From assembly GCA_018873245.2 (NCBI GenBank), contig JAEMBT020000005.1, forward strand, positions 290,001 through 354,000: a stretch of DNA of 64,000 nucleotides. Reading direction: 5' to 3'. The position numbers were made by a program, and so were the translations under genes. Positions 38,601 through 48,920 of the stretch are shown in pieces (within the stretch, counting starts at the first letter, position 1; each line of letters starts with the position of its first letter). The notes beneath the pieces were generated by a model. That model did no database searches, was not told the DNA's origin, and saw only the letters and a list, made by a program, of their open reading frames with translations. This DNA is from Archegozetes longisetosus (taxonomy: Eukaryota > Arthropoda > Arachnida > Sarcoptiformes > Trhypochthoniidae).

Positions 38601-40386
38601 GAAACTAATTTCATTAGTGAACAATTCGACTATAAGTCTGATTTAAGTAAAATGATTGAAAAGCTTGATTCAGAATCGATGGAAACTGACGAAAACGAAC
38701 CATTGGTTAAACCGGACGGACTGATAGCCATTGAGAATGCGTATGATTTTTCAAAAAGAAAATATGTGCCATTCTATTTAAATTGTTTTTAATTTTGATA
38801 GGGAGGTTGTAATCGATACGAGTCTCGACTTACCATTTGATACATTATTGACAAAAGTAGATCTGGAGTATGGGATTTACGGTTTATATAACTTCTATAA
38901 GATGCAGATCATTCAACAGAAAGGAAAAGATTTGATTTTGCTGTTCACTCGTTGGGGTAGAATCGGTGATATCGGTCAGTATCAGAAGACGCCGTTTGCT
39001 TCGCTCGACGAAGCAATAAAAGAGTTTAAAAAAGTATTTAAGGCAAAATCTGGAAACAGTTGGGAAAACGTGAAACAGTTTAATGCAGTGCCAAAAAAGT
39101 ATCGTTTAGTCGATTTGAAAAGAAGAGTCAGAAGAAAAGAAAAGCAATACAAGATTGATGTCGAAAATGCCATTAAATCTATTGAATCAAAACTGCCACA
39201 ACCTCTATTCGAGTTAATGAAAAATCTAATTGCTGTTCATTCAGCCAAAGACGCTTTTCGGTCATATGGTGGCGTCGAATCTTCGACACCATTCGGTCTT
39301 TTGAAAAGTGAAACTCTCGAAAAAGCACAAACAGTTCTCGAACAAATTGAAAAACTGATTGACGAAAGAGAAAGTATGAAGCAAAAAGATAGTGCAGACT
39401 TTTCCAAAGTTACGCATGAAATCATAGACCTCAGCGAAGAATTCTATCAGTTGATACCAGTGTACGGCTATCAATACGAAAGATTGAGTCCATTATTAAC
39501 TGCTAACGAGCTGAGAGATAAAATGGAATTGGTATCAAATTTACTACACTTTGAGTTTGCGGTTGGATTACTATTAGCTGCACAATTTAGATCTGTTGAC
39601 ATAAATCCTGCCGATTATATATATAGATGTTTGGGCTGTCATTTGCAACTGTTAGATATTAATGAAGAAGAGTCTCAGCTAATATTGCAGTATATTCACA
39701 ATACTGGAAGCAAACAAGTGATCAAATCTATTTATAGAATCAATAGAGATGGCGAAGAAGAAAGGTTCAAGAAGAATGGTATCGGAAATAATTGGTTGTT
39801 ATGGCACGGGTCCAAAGTTGGAAACATTCTCAGCATTTTGGCCAAAGGCTTACAAATTGCTCCATTAAGTGCTGAAATTTCCGGTCATTTGTTTGGAAAA
39901 GTAAGAGAAACTATCAAATTTAGCTTTATCAAGCTTATAAATTTGTTCTATTTTTAAGGGGATATATTTGGCTGATATGTTTACAAAGAGTCAGAACTAT
40001 TGTGCTGGATTTGGCACTGAATTTAATGACACTAAATTTATGTTCTTATGTGAAGTATCACTTGGAAATGTTCAAGACGTGCAAATAAATAGTGGAATTA
40101 AATTGAATTCTGTCATCAATAAAGATAAGCACAGTCTGAAAACATCAAACACTCTCTATCGGCCCGACCCTCAAAGTTGTGTTTACTGGAGAGGTATTCT
40201 GATCTTTACTCTGATTAAGTTTGTTTTCTAATTTTCATTTAATCAACAGGTCGTTCAGTGCCAATCGGACCCTCTATTCGTAATATATTAGAGGATAACG
40301 AATTCTATGATCTTAATTATAACGAGTATGTCGTATTCAATACCGAACAAATATGTTTGAGATATTTAATTCAATTCACTGATTGA
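29654..40386 (+). CDS. Ankyrin-WGR poly(ADP-ribose) polymerase, PME-5-like
   Basis: Eighteen exons in continuous phase give about 2626 aa: 29654-29719, 30327-30858, 31000-31508, 31573-31936, 32014-32613, 32944-33438, 33509-34210, 34564-34688, 34753-34851, 35135-35230, 35627-36551, 36614-37012, 37075-37281, 37375-38114, 38190-38740, 38802-39900, 39959-40193, 40250-40386. Order: Ser/Pro/Lys-rich tail (1 to about 690); many ankyrin repeats (about 750-1960, e.g. GNTPLHLACLNN, GLTPLHIASQEGN); WGR (about 2150-2245, FTRWGRIGDIGQ); PARP regulatory helices; catalytic domain. The H-Y-E triad is intact: LLWHGS, GKGIYLADM-SQNYC and YNEYVVFN, so polymer synthesis is expected. The WGR should sense DNA ends. 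The architecture matches nematode PME-5 rather than tankyrase (no SAM domain). The donor of exon 10 is uncertain. Confidence 0.9.
35375..35395 (+). repeat. (ATT)n microsatellite in PARP intron
   Basis: About seven ATT units in the intron between exons 10 and 11 of the PARP gene. Confidence 0.8.
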
Positions 40387-40404
40387 ATTATCAAATGAAT
40401 CCTT

Positions 40405-40410
40405 AATAAA
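40405..40410 (+). terminator. Poly(A) signal of the PARP gene
   Basis: AATAAA 19 nt after the PARP stop codon; the 3' UTR would be very short. Confidence 0.5.
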
Positions 40411-41715
40411 AACCGAGAACACTGCTGAGATTACATGATATTAAAATGAAATTACAGTTTTGTTAAACTAAACAAATTATAATAGTAATGATGACTATTA
40501 TATAATTATAATATTTGTCGTGAAAATGCTTTTGATATATATATGAAAAATATATATAAATGTAAAAGTATATAATACACTATTTAATATATATCATTTC
40601 AAATGAATGATTCAATTTTTAGTTTATTATAATAATTTTAAATTAATGTACACATCATTCATATTCATTGATCTTATATTTCAATCATTCCATAATAAAG
40701 ATTATGAAATTTCGGTAAAACATGAATTTATTAATTTTTGGCTAATACACGTCAGTTTTAACAATAGAACTGATTTTTCCTCTCAACTTATGTTATGTTA
40801 TGTTATGTTATGTTATGTTATGTTATGTTATAGCTCATTTTCAAATAAATTAAGATCAAATAGATAATAGGTTTGTAAAACAATTTAGTTCAAGTGTTAT
40901 ACAATACTTCGAGTTAAGATGAAAAATAATACTTTTGTTAACAAAAGAACTAACTAGAGAGTAAGTGTAATTTTAGTTCGAACAATGAAAGTGTACAGTT
41001 GCAGACTTTAATAGTCCCTCATAGCAAAAAGAAAAGGCTATCGCTGTGCCACTTCCTAGTGCAATGTTCAAATTTGTTACAAAATTGATTTCTCATTAGC
41101 TTTAACTACTATGTTCAATATTCTACAAGTTTTTTATACCTAATACATTATGCATTTCATGAAAATGCATCACTTCTGGTTGCTATCAATGATTATCGAG
41201 TTTTTGAGTGTACACAATCTTATCTATTAGCTGTTTATATGGCAAAACAAACTTCTTATCATGTAATTGCAAACACATAAATAAATCCTTTATAGTTACG
41301 TTTCAGTCAATTTGATGACTAGTTTTTCTTGGAAGACAATGAAATCTAATTAAAAATGTTGCACTAAGATATCAAAATTTTGAACGCAAAGTATCCAATG
41401 ACAAAAGACTATGAATTCATAAAACAAGCTGTTTAGTAAAGGACCGAAAGTTTATCAATAATAAAGTGAACTAAATTGTGTATACAATTATTTGTAATTT
41501 GTTATAGTATGTCAGATAATAATAGTTTTTAATACAATAAACTTATATTATCTGATAATAGATCCAATATTGAATGAGAAAAAGACCAAAGACGAAGCTT
41601 GGAATGAATTGGTCTAGCCAGTGCTAATACTGGTACAGAGACTCATTATTCGAACTGAATCAGTCCAACATACAAGAAGTGCTTGAGTTATAAGTTGTCT
41701 AGTCCACATTTAAAA
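40411..41715. other. Intergenic between PARP and STAT
   Basis: AT-rich, with AT-dinucleotide-rich sequence near 40535-40600, a TTATG microsatellite and a 10-bp hairpin at 41512-41555. It should contain the STAT promoter, but no clear core element was recognised. Confidence 0.55.
40788..40831 (+). repeat. (TTATG)n microsatellite
   Basis: Eight perfect TTATG units (40788-40827) plus a partial copy. Confidence 0.95.
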
Positions 41716-44700
41716 ATGTCATTTCTAACAAGATGGCAACAATTAAGATATGAAGATCAGTGTCGATTATTTCGCGCTTATAGCGCACATTTTCCTATCG
41801 AAATAAGATTTGCTTTTGCTGACTGGATCGGTTTGCAGCCATGGTTTGATTTAGACATCAACAATCCAAGAGACAAGCAACCGATTAATGATATAGTATT
41901 TCATCTGATAAAGGAAATTCAGATTAGGGCACATTCTGATCCGTTATTTGAATCAATCGCTCAACAAGTTGTGCCAAGATATAGTATTGAACCATTCATA
42001 CTTTTTGAATCAATAAAGCAATGTCTGAACTTGGAATCAGAAATTTTTCAAAATTTAACAAATGTAAGTATACATTTTAGTCACTTATTGAATCAGATTT
42101 GCGCCAATAATCAATTTGACACTCTTTATTTGAGTTCTAAGTAAAAGATGTTGAGATCTTTCGAAATATGAAGTTCTTTTCTAAATTTCTTAAATTGACT
42201 TTTATTAAGATTGCGGGAATCAGTACTTGTAATAATACGACTGAACAGGATTCAGAGTATTCTACTGATCCAAAATGGGATAACAACAAGAAAATTGAAG
42301 ACATAAACGGACGAATTTACAAATTGAAAATGATACTGAGACAAATACAGCAATTCAGTAGTTATTCGAGAAGTAATAACTTTGCTGAAAACCAGTTTCA
42401 ATACTATTTGGATCTCTGCAAAAAACATGTGTACCAGCAAAATGAACTCATTATTGAAATGCTTTCGATGAAGAACATTCTGATGGATCTATTGAAAGGT
42501 TGGAAATTGGCTCAAAAATCATCAATCATTGATGGTGCCTACGATAGAGATGTTAGTTGGCTGACAGCAATACAAGAATTGTTTTCATCATTTTTCAGTT
42601 CACTTCACAGAACTAGGGAGATGTTAATCGAATTTAAGGGTTATATTCCTATCGATAACAGTCTATTAGTGGCGTCGACTAGTCAGGCACATTTGAAAAT
42701 AGATAATTTGATAACGGATTTGATAAACGACTCGTTTATTATTGAGGAACAGCCTCTATCGCAATCATCACAACCACTTGTAATCATAACGAAAACAAAA
42801 CTTGAGGCAAAGGTTCGCCTCTTAATTGCCAACAGTAATATAACAAATCCGTTGGCGTGTCAAGCAAAGTTGATGTTAGACTTGTTAACGCCGAGGGAGT
42901 TAGTCTTTTGAATAATGAAGGAATAGGTTCATTGATGACAAAGCCTCCCATCTGCGAAATAAGTAATAACTCGCGACCTATTGTGCATCAAAGTCAAAGT
43001 AGAGAATTGAGCGCTACTTTCACTGATCTGCAAATAGATTTCAAACGAAACAGGAGAAGTTCCGTTCCTGTCGCTGAAGAAAAATTCACACTTTTATTCG
43101 TAACCAAAGTCAATATTTTGAACAGAGATTTCACGCTTTATGTAAGTCTTTTTGATTTAGGCAATCCTTTCGTTTTAATATTGATAGTATAAATGTAGAC
43201 TCAATAGAATAAAGCCTTATGTAGCGAAAGAAGGATTGAAATGATGTGTGCAACATCTAGCTGGATCAAGCTTCCATCAATCTTTCTGAAACCTAACACT
43301 GCTAATTGGACTACTCCCTTACTTAACCTAACTAACTTAACTATTCTAATAGTAATAAGCTCAGTTTATTGGCAAACTGTTAAACGCTTTTCGAGGTTTC
43401 ATGTAGAATCCACTTATCACTAATATCCCCGGCAAAGTCATTTTTATATACCCGATTACAAGTTAATAATTGAATAGTTTTAATAAATATTCATCTATCC
43501 GCATAGGCTCTATCACTCCCAATAGTTGTAGTCAGCAGATACGATTGCGATGCTTTGGCCACTGTTTTATGGGATATTGGATTTGCTGATCAGGTACAGT
43601 ACATTAAAATAGATGCATATTAAAACACAGTACTTAGCAATAAGTTTAAAATTTCGAGTGAAATCTCGTTTTCTGGCTTATTCCATTTCGATAATAAGAA
43701 TAGTTAAAATGTCTTATTTAAGTGCAGCATTTTGAGAATAGACACGTAGAGCTTCATTTCGCAAGCTACCATATTCAGTATGGTCTGATTCGACTCGTAT
43801 GAGCGAGACGAGTCCAGATATAGTCTCCTTGGAATTATACTGTCGTATCTGTAATGTCATTTCAATCTCGGTCAAAGTCCAACCGAAAATTTGCTTCTTT
43901 TAATATCTAACAAATTTGAAGAGTTGGACAAAGACAGAAACACAATACATTAGTATATTTATATGAATTTTCTAGTATATATCTGGATATCGCGGAACGT
44001 TTCTCGAGTTGTCTATTCTTAAAATATGTGGACTGTATATACTTTTTTATACCTGTCCAGTATCTACTTGACAATCTTTCTAATTAAAGTTATTGTTGAG
44101 TGGCAATTTTCAATGAATGCTGCTTTGAATTACTCATAATTTGAAATTATCAAATGACAAGTTTTCCTATGATTGATAGCTTTTTTAAACGATTGACCCT
44201 TTAGGAAAGAGAGCTATTTTCAGTTGCGGAACAGATTGCCTGGTCACAATTGGCTCAGGTTTTGAATCGAAAATTTAAAAGTGAAACTGGAGTCGGACTA
44301 ACGGACGATCATTTGAGATTCATAGCTTCGCTCATACCTGTGGCACCAGGTCAGATGGTTTATAACGATCAAATGGTGTCATGGTTGCAGTTCTGTAAAA
44401 TTAAGTTACGAAGTAGACTATTCACATTTTGGCAATGGTTTCACGCGATCATGGTTTTAACACGTGATATATTATGCGATCTTTGGAGGGATGGACTTAT
44501 AATTGGATTCATTTCATCGGAAGAGTCTCAGCAAATATTGAGTCAATGCAGTGATGGAACGTTTTTATTGAGATTCAGCGAGTCATTTGATGGAAGAATT
44601 TCAATAATCTATAAACAAAACGGGCAAATAATCAGACTTTTGCCCTTTAACCCGAGCGATTTGAAAGCTAATTCATTACCAAATATGATTCGAAATTTCA

Positions 44701-45079
44701 AAGCAGTTAGTCACTTATATCCTAATATTCCGAAAGATATAGCATTCGGAAAGTATTACACGACAGACGACACTCAAATACAATCTTTAAGCTCTCACAT
44801 TCCATATGTTCGAGGTGTACTCGAACTCACAGCAGGATCACAAATTCCAGCAACATTTCAAAGCGACGAAAATAATAGCAATCAAAGCAAGTAAGAAATC
44901 ATTTGCTTTCTCTATTTTTGAGAAGAGGCCAACCATTTTAGAGATTAATCTTTTTTATTTGCAGTCAAATCATAGGAATGACTCACTTATCCGACCAAGA
45001 TTTGGCTGATCTTCAATCTTACACAACTTCAATAGATAACGAGATGATTGAATATTTGTCATCTCAGAATCTTGAATAA
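41716..45079 (+). CDS. STAT transcription factor, with a 1-nt frameshift
   Basis: Exons 41716-42063, 42210-43141, 43507-43593, 44205-44890 and 44965-45079 give about 722 aa once the frame is followed across a break at 42869. Order: N-terminal domain (FLTRWQQLRYEDQCRLF), coiled coil (exon 2), DNA-binding beta-barrel (VRLLIANSN, then EEKFTLLF and ALSLPIVVV), linker, SH2 (GTFLLRFSES, invariant Arg about 579) and a short tail. The Tyr at 44805-44807 (IPYVRGVLEL) fits the conserved phosphorylation site after SH2. STATs are phosphorylated by receptor-linked kinases, dimerise and enter the nucleus. In exon 2, frame 1 reads NPLACQAK and then runs to a stop, while the -1 frame continues VDVRLVNAEGVSLL. 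Both halves align without a gap, so one G appears to be missing. Confidence 0.9.
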
Positions 45080-45385
45080 CTCTCATAAGACGAAAACAAG
45101 TCAATTATTCAGTATTTAATATACGTTTAGCATTTGGTTTCACTTTAGAATACGTGGATACAATTTTAATCGCTCGCCGTAGACTCACAGAGCCATTCAA
45201 AGTTTTACAAGTTTATTAGCAAATTCAGTTTAGATTACCGGATTGCTTTTCATAAAACTACTAAGTTTTAATTTTTACTGTTGCTTTAACTAAATATATG
45301 TAACATTATGAAACCACAAAAATACAAATAAACTTTCTACTATTTGAAGTAATTCAATAAAAGCAAATGCTCAATAAAATTGCGA
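45080..45385. other. Convergent 3' spacer
   Basis: 306 nt between the STAT stop and the kinase stop on the opposite strand. It holds AATAAA-type signals (CAAATAAAC near 45327, CAATAAAAG near 45355) for STAT. Confidence 0.5.
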
Positions 45386-46602
45386 TTAGATTTTCCATGA
45401 TTTCCACACCTTAACCTTTTTCGGATAATCATTTACATCTTTATCAAAGTTATTAATAATATATTCTATTTCTTGAACGATATTATTGAAATCAGGTCTC
45501 AATATTGATTCATTTAGCCAACATTTCAATAATAAATCGTACATCATTTGCGGACAGTTATTCGGTTTATATAATCGCCTTCCTTCCTTTAGAAAATTCA
45601 GGACATCCAAATTTTCAATACCAGGATAAGGATTTGTACCTCGAGTGAATATTTCCCAAACCAAAACACCGAAGGACCAAACATCAGTTTTAGTGTTAAA
45701 AAATCCTTTTTCTATGCCCTCGGGTGCCATCCATTTGATAGGCATCGGCCTCTTATTCAAACTTCGGTAATAATCCTTTTCGTAAATATCGCGCGATAGG
45801 CCGAAATCTCCAATTTTAACCTGAGAAACGAAACATAAACTATAAGATTGTTGTTTATGTGCTTAAATCTGTATTGTTAACTTGAACGTTAGCGTCAAGA
45901 AAGCAATTTCTGGCTGCAAGATCTCGATGTACGAAACGTTGATTCGATAGGTATAACATTCCTGAGTCATATCGAAATTAAATTAGTTTAACTCACTTTA
46001 AAATTATTTAAATCTCATGAACTCATTTATACCGTCAGCAATTTGTTGAGCAAACGTCAGCTTATTTTCAACAGTCAATGGGTTTTTAGAAGTCCTTAAA
46101 TAAGCGAGTAGATCTCCGTTTGCCATATATGGCAATACAATCATTGGTAAGTTGTTCTCATCAATACTGATACCGATTGGTGTCAATATTCTTTCGTGTT
46201 CGAAGTCTTTTAACATTATTCCTTCTCTGATGAAACATTCGACGTTCATCTCATCGCAAACTAAGTAAAGTTATAGTTAGTTTAGGAAGATAACTCTCGC
46301 ACAGACTTTTCGTTAAGTATTATCAAAGTTTTAAGTTGCAAACGACATTATACCACTTTTAATAATCTTAATGGCCACATCTATCTTTCCGTTGGCATTC
46401 TCTAGTGTTCCTTTATAAACAGAACCAAAGTTTCCGAATCCGAGATTTCGCGTTAAAGTCAAATTCTCTTTTTTGATCAAAAACTTATCTTCAATCAAAA
46501 TTTTGATGTCTTTCTCATCCAAACTATGGCGTAAATTTGTTTTGGAGACTTCGATTGTGTCATTGTTCACAATAATTATACCAACGTAAACAATTTGCGT
46601 AG
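45386..46602 (-). CDS. Receptor-type tyrosine kinase, kinase-domain exons
   Basis: Four exons (minus) 46602-46354, 46260-46033, 45961-45882 and 45820-45386 encode an intact kinase domain: glycine loop GFGNFGSV, VAIKIIK lysine, helix-C Glu in FIREGIMLKDF, HRDLAARN, DFGLSRDIY, KWMAPEG, DVWSFGVLVWE. The activation loop has the paired Tyr pattern DIYEKDYY. IMLKDF-H, VLPYMANGDL and EGRRL-P-CP resemble the MET/AXL-MER/ROS classes; I cannot choose. A hydrophobic stretch (QIVYVGIIIV) starts the first visible exon and may be the end of a transmembrane helix. That exon has no in-frame ATG, so at least one upstream exon is missing from this model. It is tail-to-tail with STAT. Confidence 0.87.
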
Positions 46603-47318
46603 CTGTATAAATGACGAATCATCAATTATCATATTAATGATCGTGACAAGAACGCAGCATTAAAATCTACAATTTTAAATTCTATCTGACTAATCGTTTT
46701 AGTAATTATTATGAAACTACGTCTTATTATCAATTGCAAGTTATGTCAAAAATGAGTTGTTTTAGTTGAAGACAACTCATTCGGATGAAATTAGTATTCG
46801 ACTTAAATTCTTGATGAGAAACACTACGCTATGCTTTTCAATCAAATCAACAGTTCTTATGAAAAGTTTGAGTATGGCTTTAAGACAACTGTTTTTTCAT
46901 GAACTCAATTATCCTATTGGAGTTCACGTTAAGTAATACACGATTAATTAACTGATTTTGGGCAGTATACAATAGTCTTGGTTGTGAAACTCCGAGTTAT
47001 CGTGAAACGTTCACGTTTCCTAACTAGTGGTTAATGTCCACGTAACAGAAGATGATTTCACATTTACTTTACTTTAACTTCTGGTTAAACTTAACGCTAA
47101 GTATTACAAAGTTATAGTTTCTGTAACGGAGGTTTATAACCAGAAGTTAGAGGTAATCAGTACATTTATTTCATTGTTTAGATCACTATAAATCCAGTTA
47201 TAAAGAAAGTAGATATACATTTCGATATTATACTAGAGATTTGGTTCTACTGATCTACCAATTATAATTCGAGAAGATTAGATCAAAATCAATTAATGAT
47301 TGGTTGTTAATTTCATAC
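46603..47318. other. Intron or spacer between kinase and zinc-finger exons
   Basis: About 700 nt with no recognisable minus-strand exon. It contains an inverted repeat with 16-nt arms at 47072-47087 and 47137-47152. It is either an intron or the space between two genes. Confidence 0.5.
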
Positions 47319-47529
47319 CTGTTCGGTGTGTTAGCAAGTGGTTTTTGAGCTGAATCTTATGGGAGAATCGTTTATTACAGTGATGTATATAACAATTATA
47401 TGGCTTATGTCCCATATGTTGAGTTTGATGCCGAATAAGCCAACTTTTACAGGCAAAAGTTTTTCCGCAATCATTCCACTCACACTTAAATACTTTATCC
47501 TCTGAATTTTCGTTTTTTATATTTTCCAT
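47319..47529 (-). CDS. Two-finger C2H2 zinc-finger exon
   Basis: An ATG at 47529 opens a frame with two C2H2 fingers, CEWNDCGKTF---H-QTQH and CYIHHCNKRF---H-LTH, both with four residues between the cysteines, a spacing seen in GLI/ZIC and TFIIIA-type fingers. The frame reaches a good donor (ACAGGTATGA) at 47319 in phase 1. Unspliced it would stop seven codons later, giving 78 aa. The rest of the protein must lie downstream on the minus strand if the donor is used. The first visible kinase exon (46602) needs exactly this phase, so the two could be one transcript. More conservatively, this is a separate small DNA-binding protein. Confidence 0.6.
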
Positions 47530-48920
47530 CTGTTTGACCGAATAAAGAGTTGATCATTCATAAAAATTTGAGTCTAACTAATATTAGTGTGTAAATTAAA
47601 CGAAATGTATATCAGCCAAGTACTTAATTACTGATAGCTCAAACATATAGGCAACCGAACCAACTTTGTTCTGACCATTTGTTTAAACCTGTTCACAACT
47701 TTGAAAAAATTGAATTCAACTAAAGACAAATCATATTTAACGCAACTTATGTTGTGACTAGTTTTTTCACTCACGATTTTTGGAATATTGATCAGATTAG
47801 TTGACTCAGATTATCGGGTACAGTTTTATCACTTAAGAACAATGATTCATATAACAGCAACAGAGAATCAGAATAGCTTTTAAAAGCAATTCAATTAACT
47901 TTGTTTTGAATAGGTTTATGTCTCGTTTAAACAAACATTTAATGGCATAAACACTTATTTAAAAGCAAACTTATTACTCTATTTTATAACCTCATAAATC
48001 GTAGTTCAAGTTTTTATTGAAATATAATTAACGTAACTCGAGAACTTTGTCAATTTTCACGTTTCTATCATTTATGAAAAGGAAAAACATCTAATTAAAG
48101 CTTACGTTTAGATTGAGGGTATGTTCTAAAAATAAGGTAATCAAAAGCTATTTCACTCGATATGTTGATAACATTTTATTAAGTAATTAGTAAAATGGGT
48201 GCACATTTCCTGAGAATCTCTTTTAACGGCAAATTTTATTTGTCCAAATAATTTATATGAGCAATAAAAAACAATTTCTACCTTTGATCAATGACAAGGT
48301 TAAGCAATGAGACAATTCAAAGAATGTACTTTACAATTACTGACTTTTGGAAGTGTGTGTGCCTTAGCTTTTCTCAGTAGACTTGTTTCAATCGGATTCA
48401 AACATGTTTTGCGTCAAACAACAGACCGAATAAAAAAGTAGAAAAGGGCCTTAAATCATAAATTGAATTAAACTCATAGTTACACGTCACATCATGATTC
48501 GCACTCAGAACGAAATCACACTCTTAAATTAAGTATCAAGTAATTGCTTGATTGTGTAGTTATTCTATTGATTGCGCCAAATAATCGACTACATGATTAG
48601 AGACCCTGAACAAAATATAACTTACAGTATATTTTTTTAATTAAAGGCTATCAAATAAAAACCAATGTTCTGCAATGAAACAAAAATTTAACGCTTTTGA
48701 AGGTTTTAAATGCTTAGCATTTTAATGGACGTATAAAATCTAATATTAATATTTTTTGAATCTTTCAGTTTTTTACAAATTACTCTTGAAAAACCTCTTA
48801 ATATCTATACATAAAATGATTGTTTTTACAGTTAAAGCAGAAAAAATAATGCATTTTTACAACAATAAGAATCGCATTCAATACAATTAAGTAATCAATT
48901 TTTTCGATAAGTTATAAAAT
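47530..48920. other. Intergenic, no gene seen
   Basis: 1.4 kb of AT-rich sequence between the zinc-finger exon and the 3' end of the USP34 gene; no coding signal. Confidence 0.55.

Noticed and set aside
38766-38805. 40-nt intron model before the WGR exon of the PARP gene
   Set aside because: An alternative with donor GTATGA at 38741 and acceptor at 38801 gives a normal 61-nt intron and keeps the frame.
42839-42874. Mini-intron explanation for the STAT frame break (GTAATA to AAG)
   Set aside because: It would be only 30-35 nt, far shorter than every other intron here, and would delete residues that align with other STATs.
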